Of a stretch of DNA of 64,000 nt, positions 24,164 to 33,388 are shown in pieces. Position numbers and translations under genes: made by a program. Every line of letters starts with the position of its first letter. Positions within the stretch are counted from its first letter, which is position 1. The stretch comes from Trifolium pratense. Its lineage: Eukaryota > Streptophyta > Magnoliopsida > Fabales > Fabaceae. The stretch spans positions 16,326,337 to 16,390,336 of the forward strand of contig NC_060064.1 in assembly GCF_020283565.1 (NCBI RefSeq). The letters run 5' to 3'. The notes under the pieces were generated by a model, which saw only the letters and a list, made by a program, of their open reading frames with translations, was not told the origin of the DNA and made no database searches.

Positions 24164-24447
24164 TGATGCCACATTAAGGATGAACCAAGTTTTTTATCAG
24201 TTGGGATGAACCAAGTTTGACAAGCCAAAAACATATTGGCTGAACTGAACCAGTTCTTCAGTTCTGAACGTCTTATGTTTTTTAACTAAACTGTTATTGA
24301 TTATAAAAACCGAACTGTTCTTTCTGTGTTCGGAACTTGTTTCGAAAACAATTCAAAACTGATTTTAAACAGTTAAAATACTAATTTTCTGGTATTAATA
24401 ACATATTCAAGTTCAATAATTAACTTCAAGTCTCTAATTGTGAAGAT

Positions 24448-24653
24448 CTCAATTAGAATATAGGAGTTAAAAATTCATGCAACCAATCTCATTCACAGAA
24501 AATTGCACTTATGTAAGCAGCCACAAGCAAAGTTCTGGCAATATAAATCATTGTTGTTTTTATGACATAGTAACATATACAAGTTCAACAAGAATTGTGT
24601 AAATTAGTAAATCATAATATGTTTCTCAAATACCTGAAATGAAGCATTATGAA
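24448..24653. repeat. Direct repeat, copy 1 (partner 29514-29735)
   Basis: ctcaattagaatataggagt through cctgaaatgaagcattatgaa matches 29514-29735 in the same orientation with scattered substitutions and small indels. Shared strings include cacaagcaaa, ctggcaatata and acaagttcaacaagaattgt. The block is non-coding. One copy lies between the two NLRs and the other upstream of NLR-2, which points to a local duplication within the NLR cluster. Confidence 0.8.
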
Positions 24654-26009
24654 GTGACATATAATTCAGACAGTCTTGTACAAACTAACAATCATTACGA
24701 CTAGTCTTTAAACTCCTTACCACATCCAAACAGTGATAATTTATTAGTTTGTAACTCTGTCAAGAAGATACCTATAGGCTGCAGGGCAGTGAGGTAATCA
24801 TAAAGCTTGATGCTTAAAAGAAAAAATACATCTATAAAGCAGCTACTTCATAAAGGAAGTACACCAAGATTACAAGTATAAACAATATAGAAATGAATTC
24901 TTGTAAGCATAGATCAATGTTGATGCATGGATTCCAAATACAGAAGTCAATAAACTACCTAATGTGCATTAAATTTAAAAAAGAAGAATATAAACCTAAT
25001 TTGTTCCCATGCCTAGCTCAAGATTCAATGCCTAGTTGCCTACTTGATTCCAAATTCGCACGGCAGTTCATGAGAACAAATTGAAATCATCAGAATTAAT
25101 GATCATTGGCAAAATTTGTCCTAAAAATAATTTACAGATCATATATTTCACATTTGTTTCCCATTTATTTCTCATTTTCATTGAATTGAATGAAAAAAGA
25201 TGAATAAAGCTTGTTAGGCATTTTCTCGTTTGGACAATAAGTGGAAGCATTAGAAGTTCACAAATGAAAAAAGCTTTGTTAATAGACATTTTCTCGTTTC
25301 GGGAGAATGAAAGAATAATAGGAGATTAAAGGATCAAGTTTCTACGCACCTGGAGTTCGACAATAAGGCATTGATTCAGCAATGAGAATGAACCTCCGAG
25401 GGCTCGGGCGTTCATAACGTTTTGAGTTTCATTTCACCACACCGTACACTAGATTATATCCTGCCTAACATTTCTATTATTTATATTAACAAAATATTAT
25501 TCATTGAAAGTAACTAGCATAGAAATTGAGCTATTGGAGCAGCAGCAACCTCTGAATAGAACTGCTACTGATGGTGAGATTGGAGGATATACTGGATGTA
25601 TCTTGGTGTCATTGGTGCATAGATACTCATCCCTTAGGTTACTAAATTATTATTAACCTCTCTTTCTCATTGAATAAAAAAAATTATTATGAACACATGC
25701 ACGTAGAGTCTTGATTTATGATCATTGTATAAGATTTTGCAACCTCAAGCAATGGCCTTATTAATCACAGATAAGTTGATTCGTAAATGTTACAGAGAAT
25801 GATGTGGATAAGTTTTTCATGCATCTTACTATTGACTTTACAAACAATACACGCTAAATTCAACAAAAAGTGGAAGCTAATAACATGCATTATTATTACA
25901 AAGAGAACACAAATTTGAGAAAAAGCCATCACAAAAAATAGTGTAAGAGGTGCTTTTGCTGATAATCATCGAGTCTTTGCTCCAATTGCACCCTTTATCT
26001 GTCATGCAA

Positions 26010-28625
26010 TTATTCCAAATCTTCTTCTATTTCATCTGGTTCATCAATGCCATTGGGTGTGCGGGAAGACTCTCCAACTTCCAGCTGAGATTTTCTATGC
26101 AATTCAGGATAGCCATCGATTTCAAATCGTTCGAGACTGGGGAGGCAATGAATGTCATTGGGGAGAGACATTACATTAGGACAACCTGTGATACATAATG
26201 TTTTCAGATAGTTCATACCTGACAGCCACTGTGGAAGTGCCACAAGATTGTTGCAGCTTGAAATTGACAAGTATTGTAATGTATTCACAGACCCTCGAAG
26301 CCAAAGAGGCAATGTCACCAACTGATCCAGAGAAACAATAGTTACAACCTTCAATCTCATGCTTGAGTTTTGGTCCTCGTGTCCCTCTGGAAATTCCAAT
26401 AAGTCACAGTTGTCCACTAGCAAAGTCTCTAATGCAGGAAAATGTTCAATATCAAGTGGCAAAGTCTTTAAACTTCTACAGTTAGCAACACACAATACTC
26501 TAAGAACAGGGAGCTTTTTTATCCCTCCAAACAATGACTCTAGATTGCTGCAAAACTCGATTCTGAGAGTCTGAAGAGAACTCAGATTTGCAATCTCGTC
26601 CTCAGGTAAAACACACTGCTTTGTTGTTATTTCCAACTGTTGGAGACTGATCAAATTTTTTAAACCTTTAGGAAGTGTTTCAAGTTCTGTACATCCACTG
26701 AGTATCAACATTTCTAACATCAGAAGGTTGCATATAGAATCCGGAAGTTTCTTAATATTTCTATTATTCTCAAGACTGAGATATCTTAAATGTTTCAGGT
26801 TGCCAATGGACCTAGGCAAAGTCTCATACATAGAGTCACTTAAATCCAAAAATCGCAGGTGTTTATAAATTGACGTGCATGCATTCAAGAAATCTCTACT
26901 GTTTGGTCCAACTCCAGCTGTAGGAAATAGTATGCTCTTCACATATTTAAACTTTTCAATGGGAAATACGTCAAGCAGTAGGTTTTCAGGGAAAGACAGA
27001 TGTTGGGCATTGTCAAGCATGAAATGATTAGGGTGATATGCTAGAAGGCAGTCTCTTGCAACTGACGAAGCAAGTTCATGCACCAAATCATCTATTTTGA
27101 ATGCAAAACCAATGCCATAGTCGACAAAATCTTGAAGAAAAGATATTGACAACAGTTCATACAAATAATGGTTAGCACTATATTTCAATGTTTGATTTTG
27201 GTTACCGTTTGGTGCTGGAAGGAGACCAAGTGCTCTCCATAGCGATGTTACATGAAAACTATCAAATGTATGACCCCTTGGGTAAAGAGACAATGTAGCA
27301 AAGCATTTCTTCATATCAGATGGCATTTGAGCATAGCTTAACTTAAGCGCCGATAAAATCTCATCTGTGCCTGGTAAATTCCAAATTTCGTTGTCTCTGA
27401 CGTTTTCCCAAAACCCAACTGAGTCATATTTTGAAAAAAGTAAACCCCCTACTGTTCTCACTGCCAAGGGATGTCCACCACATTTTTTCACAATTTCCCT
27501 CCCAATATTTACCAACTGTGGATACCTTCTCTCTACTCCTTCTTTAAAGGCCCATTTGACAAATAAAGATAATGAATCCTCCAGAGAAAGGCCTTCTAAA
27601 ATGTGTGGGGAAACGGTTCCCATCACGGAAGCAACTGAGTTATTACGTGTAGTAACTATGATTTTACTTCCTAGAGCACCTACTTGTATTAAATCCCTCA
27701 CCTGAATCCATTTAACACGATCTACAACCCACACATCGTCTACGATTAGTAGAAACTTCTGACCATTAAGTTTGTTTATAAGATGATTCTGCAGTTGCTC
27801 AATATCTAAATCTCTATAATTTTGTTGGTAAGTAGGAGCGTCCCCTTTAGGAGAGTCATTAGCAGAATTAATAATCTTAATAATTATTTCCTTAATGTCA
27901 AAGCTATAAAAATCTGCAACACACACCCACATCTTGAATGAGAAATTCCTACTTATCTTTTCATCATTAAACACAAACTTTGCAAGTGTGGTCTTTCCGA
28001 GGCCACCAAGCCCAACTATAGGAATAACAGATAGATTTTCATCATTACCATGCTGAATTAAAAGATCTATGATCTTTTTTTTATCATGTTCCCTTCCTAT
28101 CACTTCTGAATTAATCACACGGGAGTATGTCATTTCTCCCCTATGTGCTAAATGCGTGTCATTTCGAATATCAATTATCTGAAAACCAAACTTATTCCTA
28201 TCAGCTGCAATCTTGTCTAGTCGCTTGTTGATTTCTTTAATTTTTCGAGCCATTCTAAAACGAAAAGCAAGTGGATTAGAATATGAGAAGAAGTGATCTA
28301 CCTTGGTTAAGATTCTGCCACCATTATCTTTGATCACTTTCTTTCGCAGGTTCTGAAACTCAATTTCATCAAGCACATTTTCAGCATCAGAGAGGACAAC
28401 TCCTACTAGCCACAACCAATTCTTCAGCTCAAAGCCATCATAGAAGGTTTGCTTCTTCTGCTTTTGGTCAGCATCCAACAACACAGATTTGATGTAAGAA
28501 ATAGTCTGTGTGAACTGTTGAAGATCTACATATAGATCCCGCACCTGACAAGCTTCTTCAAATGCCCGAGAAGCAAGCTTTGTTATCAGTGACTCCGCCA
28601 AGCCGAAGAGGACAAATGCATCCAT
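26010..28625 (-). CDS. CC-NBS-LRR disease resistance protein paralogue with altered MHD motif, NLR-2
   Basis: Single-exon 871-aa protein, collinear with and highly similar to NLR-1. It has an Rx-type coiled coil (SDAENVLDEIE region), P-loop GLGGLGKT at 205-212, RNBS-A FSFKMWVCVADFY, kinase-2 IVDDVW (D296, D297), RNBS-B IIVTTRN, a GLPL variant CGGHPLAV at 382-389 (I to H), and LRRs from about 575, ending in an acidic tail DEPDEIEEDLE. The MHD position reads I-D-D (511-513, context FKIDDLVHE), so Met and His are both replaced and the final Asp is kept. The ATG at 28625 opens MDAFVLFGLAESL, an acceptable start by family comparison. There is no frameshift or stop, so it is not an obvious pseudogene. 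It is convergent with NLR-1. Whether the variant motif changes nucleotide state is unknown. Confidence 0.95.
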   Translation of the reverse strand: MDAFVLFGLAESLITKLASRAFEEACQVRDLYVDLQQFTQTISYIKSVLLDADQKQKKQTFYDGFELKNWLWLVGVVLSDAENVLDEIEFQNLRKKVIKDNGGRILTKVDHFFSYSNPLAFRFRMARKIKEINKRLDKIAADRNKFGFQIIDIRNDTHLAHRGEMTYSRVINSEVIGREHDKKKIIDLLIQHGNDENLSVIPIVGLGGLGKTTLAKFVFNDEKISRNFSFKMWVCVADFYSFDIKEIIIKIINSANDSPKGDAPTYQQNYRDLDIEQLQNHLINKLNGQKFLLIVDDVWVVDRVKWIQVRDLIQVGALGSKIIVTTRNNSVASVMGTVSPHILEGLSLEDSLSLFVKWAFKEGVERRYPQLVNIGREIVKKCGGHPLAVRTVGGLLFSKYDSVGFWENVRDNEIWNLPGTDEILSALKLSYAQMPSDMKKCFATLSLYPRGHTFDSFHVTSLWRALGLLPAPNGNQNQTLKYSANHYLYELLSISFLQDFVDYGIGFAFKIDDLVHELASSVARDCLLAYHPNHFMLDNAQHLSFPENLLLDVFPIEKFKYVKSILFPTAGVGPNSRDFLNACTSIYKHLRFLDLSDSMYETLPRSIGNLKHLRYLSLENNRNIKKLPDSICNLLMLEMLILSGCTELETLPKGLKNLISLQQLEITTKQCVLPEDEIANLSSLQTLRIEFCSNLESLFGGIKKLPVLRVLCVANCRSLKTLPLDIEHFPALETLLVDNCDLLEFPEGHEDQNSSMRLKVVTIVSLDQLVTLPLWLRGSVNTLQYLSISSCNNLVALPQWLSGMNYLKTLCITGCPNVMSLPNDIHCLPSLERFEIDGYPELHRKSQLEVGESSRTPNGIDEPDEIEEDLE

Positions 28626-28727
28626 AAGTCCAGGTCTACTGGTTTGGTTATAAGCAATGATTTTTGGTTATATCATAGGCACACACACCCTATCTGCTAG
28701 TCCATATATTTGCAACTTGCATTCTGA

Positions 28728-28733
28728 AGTCAA
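28728..28733 (-). promoter_or_regulatory. W-box (TTGACT) upstream of NLR-2
   Basis: On the minus strand the context reads ccattgacttcagaatgcaa, about 100 bp before the NLR-2 ATG. It matches the corresponding stretch before NLR-1 (gttgactttagaatgcaaat). The shared placement suggests a retained proximal element. The regulatory role is inferred. Confidence 0.45.
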
Positions 28734-28764
28734 TGGTCTTTTTTAATAATTAAATGCAATTTTT

Positions 28765-28858
28765 GTCTTTTTTTTGTTAAGTAATCTAGTGGCTAGAATT
28801 TCACCTTTTAAGGTGAATAAGTAGGAGTGTCAGGGTTCGAACCTCAGTCCCTGCATAT
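28765..28858 (-). mobile_element. tRNA-derived SINE remnant
   Basis: Poly-T at the left edge, then gtaatctagtggctagaatt tcaccttttaaggtgaataa and the B-box-like gggttcgaacc. The body matches the SINE at 45762-45904 in reverse orientation, with 5' truncation. No clear target duplication was found. Confidence 0.6.
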
Positions 28859-28861
28859 TAG

Positions 28862-28912
28862 AGTTCACACAAACTATCTCATACATACATCAAAACTTCT
28901 CAGGTGCTTTGC
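28862..28912 (+). pseudogene. Possible NLR coiled-coil fragment
   Basis: ttcacacaaactatctcata catacatcaaa resembles the NLR-1 coding stretch at 20565-20592 (ttcacacaaactctctcata catcaaa). It is followed at once by cttctcaggtgctt, which resembles 20527-20540. The two pieces appear in swapped order. The match is short, so this is a tentative relic of a rearranged NLR 5' end, about 240 bp upstream of NLR-2. Confidence 0.35.
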
Positions 28913-29228
28913 GCTGCAGTGAAGAAATGCAACATCAGGATAATGCCAAACCAATGCATTAACTACTTATCCTCTCCTTTGTTCAAAAACTACTTTATCC
29001 TCTCCTCCTCCTAGTGTGACACAAATTAAGTTGGCATAAATCGAACTGCATAGCCTTTCCCATTGCCAGCACCTTAAGCATGTTAGTTTCCTCATTGCAC
29101 CAACCTACTATTGACTATAAGCCACTATGTTTGACAATTTATATTTATACTAAATTGTGTTTCCATTGATATAATAATTTCTATTACTATTTCAGGTGTA
29201 TTGGCATATTGAAGTTTATAAAAATTGA

Positions 29229-29318
29229 TTTTTTTTTGTCAGATAGCCTAGTGGCAAGAAATTCCACCCATAAAGTGGATAAATGGAGTTTCTGGGGTTC
29301 GAACCCCGACCCCGAGAC
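29229..29318 (-). mobile_element. 5'-truncated SINE with perfect 11-bp target duplication
   Basis: Flanked by ataaaaattga at 29218-29228 and 29319-29329. Starts with poly-T, then gtcagatagcctagtggcaa gaaattccaccc and the B-box gggttcgaacccc. It lacks the A-box end present in the full copy at 45762-45904, so it is a 5'-truncated insertion on the minus strand. Confidence 0.85.
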
Positions 29319-29513
29319 ATAAAAATTGAGTTTCTATTTTGAAATATTGAGAGTGAATTATCTCTTGACCCGCGAGTCATAATGTTTGTATACGTTTGAA
29401 TTGTTTGTTGGTTCACTATTCAAATATTTAGAATGCAATTCACAACAACATTTTGAGAAATGCTAAACAAAGTTTCACCATTTTACAAATATAATATTTA
29501 TTTCTTGGAAAAC

Positions 29514-29735
29514 CTCAATTAGAATATAAGATTTAAAAATTTCTTCAGCCAATCAAATTCATGGATAATTGTACTTATGTAAGCAACCACAAGCAAAAAG
29601 CTCTGGCAATATAAAATCATTGTTTTTCTTCTATAACATAGTAACATATATACAAGTTCAACAAGAATTGTTTAAATTAATAAGTCATAATACTATGTAG
29701 CTCAAAATCAAATACCTGAAATGAAGCATCATGAA
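29514..29735. repeat. Direct repeat, copy 2 (partner 24448-24653)
   Basis: ctcaattagaatataagatt through cctgaaatgaagcatcatga, diverged from copy 1 mainly by small insertions. On the minus strand it could lie in the 5' leader region of NLR-2: tgcttcatttcag|gtattt is a plausible splice donor. That reading is inference. Confidence 0.75.
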
Positions 29736-30185
29736 CTGAGAGGTATAAATAAGAGAAGCTTCTGCACACTGAATAATCGTTACGTACCCATCACCATTCA
29801 CCACGTAGTAGTTAGTTTTAAAATCCGGTAGCCGGTGTGGAAAGGAAAAGTGGAGGGTGTGTGTAGCTATTAACTAATTGAAGTTTGTGTTTAGCCCACC
29901 CCATATGATTCTTTCCCCCCTGGATTTTATGCCCTTCAATAAAAATTTCGATTTCTACTAACCGTATTTTTTTTTCCTTAAAAAAAAAATTCAGTTTATG
30001 TTAAGCGAATTTTTCCTGAATTTGAACTACAATAAAATTCGGTTTCTGCGAACCGAAATTTTTATCAAGGGCAATATTGGATTTTGTTTTTGGTATAAAA
30101 GATACGTTGGGGGCTTAAAGAGACAACATCAGCTATTTCGGCCTCGCTTTTGTTTCATGAAATCTATATTTTTTTTTATAATAAA
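29736..30185. other. Intergenic, no gene seen
   Basis: Contains an imperfect inverted repeat around aaaaatttcgatttctacta accg and aattcggtttctgcgaaccg aaattttta (29941-30063), probably another small foldback element. The open frame at 29998-30273 is rejected as low-complexity repeat. Confidence 0.45.
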
Positions 30186-30973
30186 AGAAAAAAAATTCCT
30201 TCTACCCGCTCAATTAACCCTTTTTCACTTTCTACCCAGTTCCAAAAAAATAAGTTCTTTTAAAGAAAAATAGAGAGTGAGTGGGTTAAACACGTATCAA
30301 AAGTTTGAAAGTTCTTACCGGAACACTTCTGTTTGAGTTATTACCGGAACACTTTTGTTTGAGTTTTTTGGTATAAATGTTGATACTGATCTTACCGGAT
30401 CAGAAGTGCGACCGCGTCGGCGTTAATGTTGGAAAAGCCCCTGTTGAAGCGGAGGGGGGTTGTGTACATGTAGGCACTCCGACGCTCAAGTCAGTTTTAG
30501 TGTGGAGTGAAGGTTTTCTGTGCTAAAATAATGCGTCCCTTACAAATGACAAGGAGTTGCGTTTATATAGCCCCCAGCGCTGGGCCAAGACCCTTGATGG
30601 CATTAATGGCCATCAAGTGGCTGCCGGAAAACGGCTTGGAGGCCTTGATGTGCAGTAAATGCTCATCATTCCGGTTTACGGTCGTTACGATACGTGAGAG
30701 TATCAGACCGTTGGTGAGTCGAGCAGGGCTCGCGGGCTCTCCGTGGTAGGCTAGCTCGGGACATTATTGTTCGACATCCTCTTCTGCCCGAGCATCGATG
30801 CTCGGCCCAGAACAGATACCATAACACCTTTGTTCCGGCATGAGTATTATGTATTCATACCGGAACTCTATATAAAAATTGTGAAAAATAATATAATAAG
30901 ATAAAGGTAAAATGAGAAAATTTTAAAATACTAGGGTAAATGGTTAATTGCAGGGATAGAAGGAAATTTGAAC
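30186..30973. mobile_element. Foldback element B (CCGGAACAC palindrome family), interrupted by a solo LTR
   Basis: The left arm aaaattccttctacccgctc aattaaccc is mirrored by the right arm ggttaattgcagggatagaa ggaaattt. Near the centre it carries ttaccggaacacttttgttt and, beyond the inserted LTR, tgttccggcatgag and ataccggaactc. Termini and palindrome wording match elements A and C. An unrelated GC-rich block interrupts it (30374-30826). Confidence 0.65.
30374..30826 (-). mobile_element. Probable solo LTR of a Ty3/gypsy element nested in foldback element B
   Basis: GC-rich compared with its surroundings. On the minus strand it reads tgttatggtatctgttctgg..., then ggctatataaacgcaactcc (a TATA box), then acttgagcgtcggagtgcct acatgtacac, then ...ggtaagatcagtatca. 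The gagcgtcggagtgcct wording near the R/U5 part is typical of plant Tat/Athila-type LTRs (recalled). No internal region or PBS is present. A 5-bp target duplication could not be confirmed, so the ends are approximate. It is unlike the LTR at about 57.9-58.4 kb. Confidence 0.65.
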
Positions 30974-31267
30974 CTCTACATATATGAAACCTAAGTCGTG
31001 GTCTCAATGCGCCTATGCTCAGGATCGATTCAAACAATCACTCCAAAGTGTGTTTTGATTTTTTTTTTGCTATAGATAAGTTTGATATTTTCATTCAAAA
31101 AGAAGCTTGATATTTTAGGAAGTAATGTTAGGGTAATTTCTTGAGTTGGGTTTTTTTGTCACTTACATATCTTTTTTTGGTTACATTTCTTGAGTCGTGT
31201 ATTTTTTTTTGGGTACATTCTTGAGTTGGGTATAATTGCATGAATGGAAAAATTCTTGCGAACTATT

Positions 31268-31526
31268 AAGAAAATTTCTCATCCCACCTACCCACTTTCT
31301 CACCACACCCCTGGAAATTCCATTTTCGCCCTTGGTCAAAAATTCGGAACGCGTTTTCCGAATTTTTTTTGCCTTCAAAAACAACTTCGGAATGTGTTTT
31401 CCGAATTTTTTCCAAATTTGAACTAAAAAATTTCGGAAAACGCGTTCCGAATTTTTTGACCAAGGGGAAAAATGGAATTTCCAAGGGTGTGGTGAGAAAG
31501 TGGGTAGTGGGATGAGAAATTTTCGT
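31268..31526. mobile_element. Foldback MITE, about 260 bp
   Basis: Left end gaaaatttctcatcccacct acccactttctcaccacaccc is the inverse of the right end gggtgtggtgagaaagtggg tagtgggatgagaaattttc. Inside, ttcggaacgcgttttccgaa palindromes recur. Several open frames cross it on both strands only because it is a near-perfect inverted repeat. Confidence 0.8.
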
Positions 31527-33212
31527 AAATTAAATTGAAGAGGAAAACAGTTTTGTTAACGCATAATTACTATATATTTTGAGTTTTGACACTCCTAATG
31601 CAAACTACGATATATTCTACTAGGCCTTCTTAAAAGTTGATTATGCATCAGACATACTAGTATAATTTAAGATTATGATTTTTCTTATACCATTCAACTT
31701 CATTAAAATATATTGATCAAATATATAACTCTACTTGATTGGCATTATGTTTTTCAATTCAATATTTTTTTTTTCATTTACAAATGAAGGTGGCAAAAAG
31801 TCGTACTACATCAATCAATAGAATAATAAAATTACAACCAAATGTACTATAATGACTAGTAGAGAACCTAAGAAAATTCCAAATAAGAAAGCAAAGATAA
31901 GAGAGAGACATAGAAAGTGGTTTTGATGCATCAAAGAGGTGAGACAAGAAATGATACAAAGCTCATGATGCATGTCTACTAAAGAGAGAGCCCAATCTCA
32001 ATCAATAGAGATTCCATAGTGAAATCTTATAGGAGTATGCTTTTTTCATTGCTTTTAGATGTTGAGGGGGGTCATATAATCACACTCAAATCACTTTCTC
32101 TCACACCCATCATCCATGCACATGCAATTGGTAGAAGGTAAGGGAGTTAGTGGAGTCATGTCTTTAGAAAAGTGTAAAATTAAAGGACATGGATTTTGGG
32201 GTGTGGTCGGATTTACATTACAATTTTTAGTTGTACTTTATATGCATCAAATATTTTCATAGGTTTATGTCAATGGAGGTGCTGACATGTAGGGTATTTA
32301 TATTGTTTGGGATTTGTTTTGTATTAAGGGTCTAATTATTACTAGATTGCACCCGTTTTATTGATAATCATGTCATTAATTTGCTTTACACATTTTAATT
32401 TTGTTTTATAAATTAAATATCTTCTTCAAAGCAATCCTTTTGAACAATCACTCCCAACTCCACATACTAAAGTCATGATTATTGAACTCCAATGACTTAA
32501 TCTAAGGTAACAAAACAGGTATTAGATTTAAGAGGTTTTGGGTTCGAACTCTACTAGTACTCTTAGAGTAAATATAACATTTCTAAATATTTTAAGAGTC
32601 TAAGATCTTTCTTGCTTTAGACTAAAATACTATTCTTTTACCTTTTATGAAAAAATAAAATCAAATAAATGTATGTTTAGAATTGCCTTTGAATTTGGGA
32701 GTCACTTTAAATATTGTACAAAATTAATATAATTAATCTTTTAAGGAGGGAGATTAATTAATCTACCTCCTTAAATACAGGTCCTTTTTTTTCCTCTAGA
32801 AACACATAGTTCCTTTTTTTTTTTTTTTGATAATGCACACATAGGTCCTTTAAACTAGACTAGATAATAATAGGAATTAATAAAGATGGTAGTATTTTTT
32901 TTGTTTACTTAGTTTTTACTATCGGAATTCGACCCACTGAATTGTTTAATATGGTTCGGCAGACAATTTTAGCATCAAGTGGTGTAGTTGTGAGGGATCG
33001 AACTATGATCTTTCTTAATAAATTTGGCATCAATCACTACCGAACAAACTGATGATTGCTTACTTATTTTAAATTATTACGTTTTATAAATATGAAGGCT
33101 AAAGCCCGGGTAGTAAATATTAAGCCATACTTTACGTCGAATTTGCTAGTTGTTATCTTTCTTAACCAAAGTTAATATATGGAGAAACTTTTTGAAGGAA
33201 GAATGTGAATTT
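31527..33212. other. AT-rich intergenic DNA, no gene seen
   Basis: No recognisable coding frame, tRNA or known miRNA sequence. A B-box-like gttttgggttcgaactctac near 32530 may be a decayed SINE. Confidence 0.5.
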
Positions 33213-33388
33213 GAATGCTAGCAACACACTCTTTAACAAACACACTCCAACACACTCTCTTTTATTGGTTAAAATTCACATGAGTCCCATAAAAAAATAT
33301 GGACCCATATAACTTTTATGGGATTCATATAAATTTTAACCAATAAAAGAGAATGTGTTTTTGTTAAAGAGTGTGTTGCTAGCACTCC
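33213..33388. mobile_element. Foldback MITE, about 175 bp
   Basis: Left end gctagcaacacactctttaa caaacac; right end gtttttgttaaagagtgtgt tgctagc. Inside, cttttattggttaaaattca cat pairs with attttaaccaataaaagag. Perfect terminal match over more than 20 bp. Family and target duplication are uncertain. Confidence 0.8.

Larger units (their letters stand above)
23064..26009. other. Spacer between the convergent NLR genes
   Basis: About 2.9 kb with no credible coding frame. The first 150 bp carry a possible 3'-UTR intron donor (ctaag|gtaagc at 23080-23090). It also contains a C33 homopolymer (24125-24157) and a block (24448-24653) repeated upstream of NLR-2. At 25340-25440 a donor-like ctccag|gtgcgtag on the minus strand hints at a leftover untranslated exon; this is speculative. 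Confidence 0.5.

Noticed and set aside
30507..30749. 80-aa plus-strand frame with a protein-like composition
   Set aside because: It is antisense to a retrotransposon LTR (TATA box and R/U5-like sequence on the minus strand); GC content alone makes it look coding.
31181..31484. Several overlapping open frames on both strands
   Set aside because: All cross the near-perfect inverted repeat of the 31268-31526 MITE.
31770..32300. Possible miRNA precursor or non-coding RNA gene
   Set aside because: Checked by eye for common plant miRNA sequences (156, 159, 160, 164, 166, 169, 172, 319, 390, 393) and found none; no clear hairpin.
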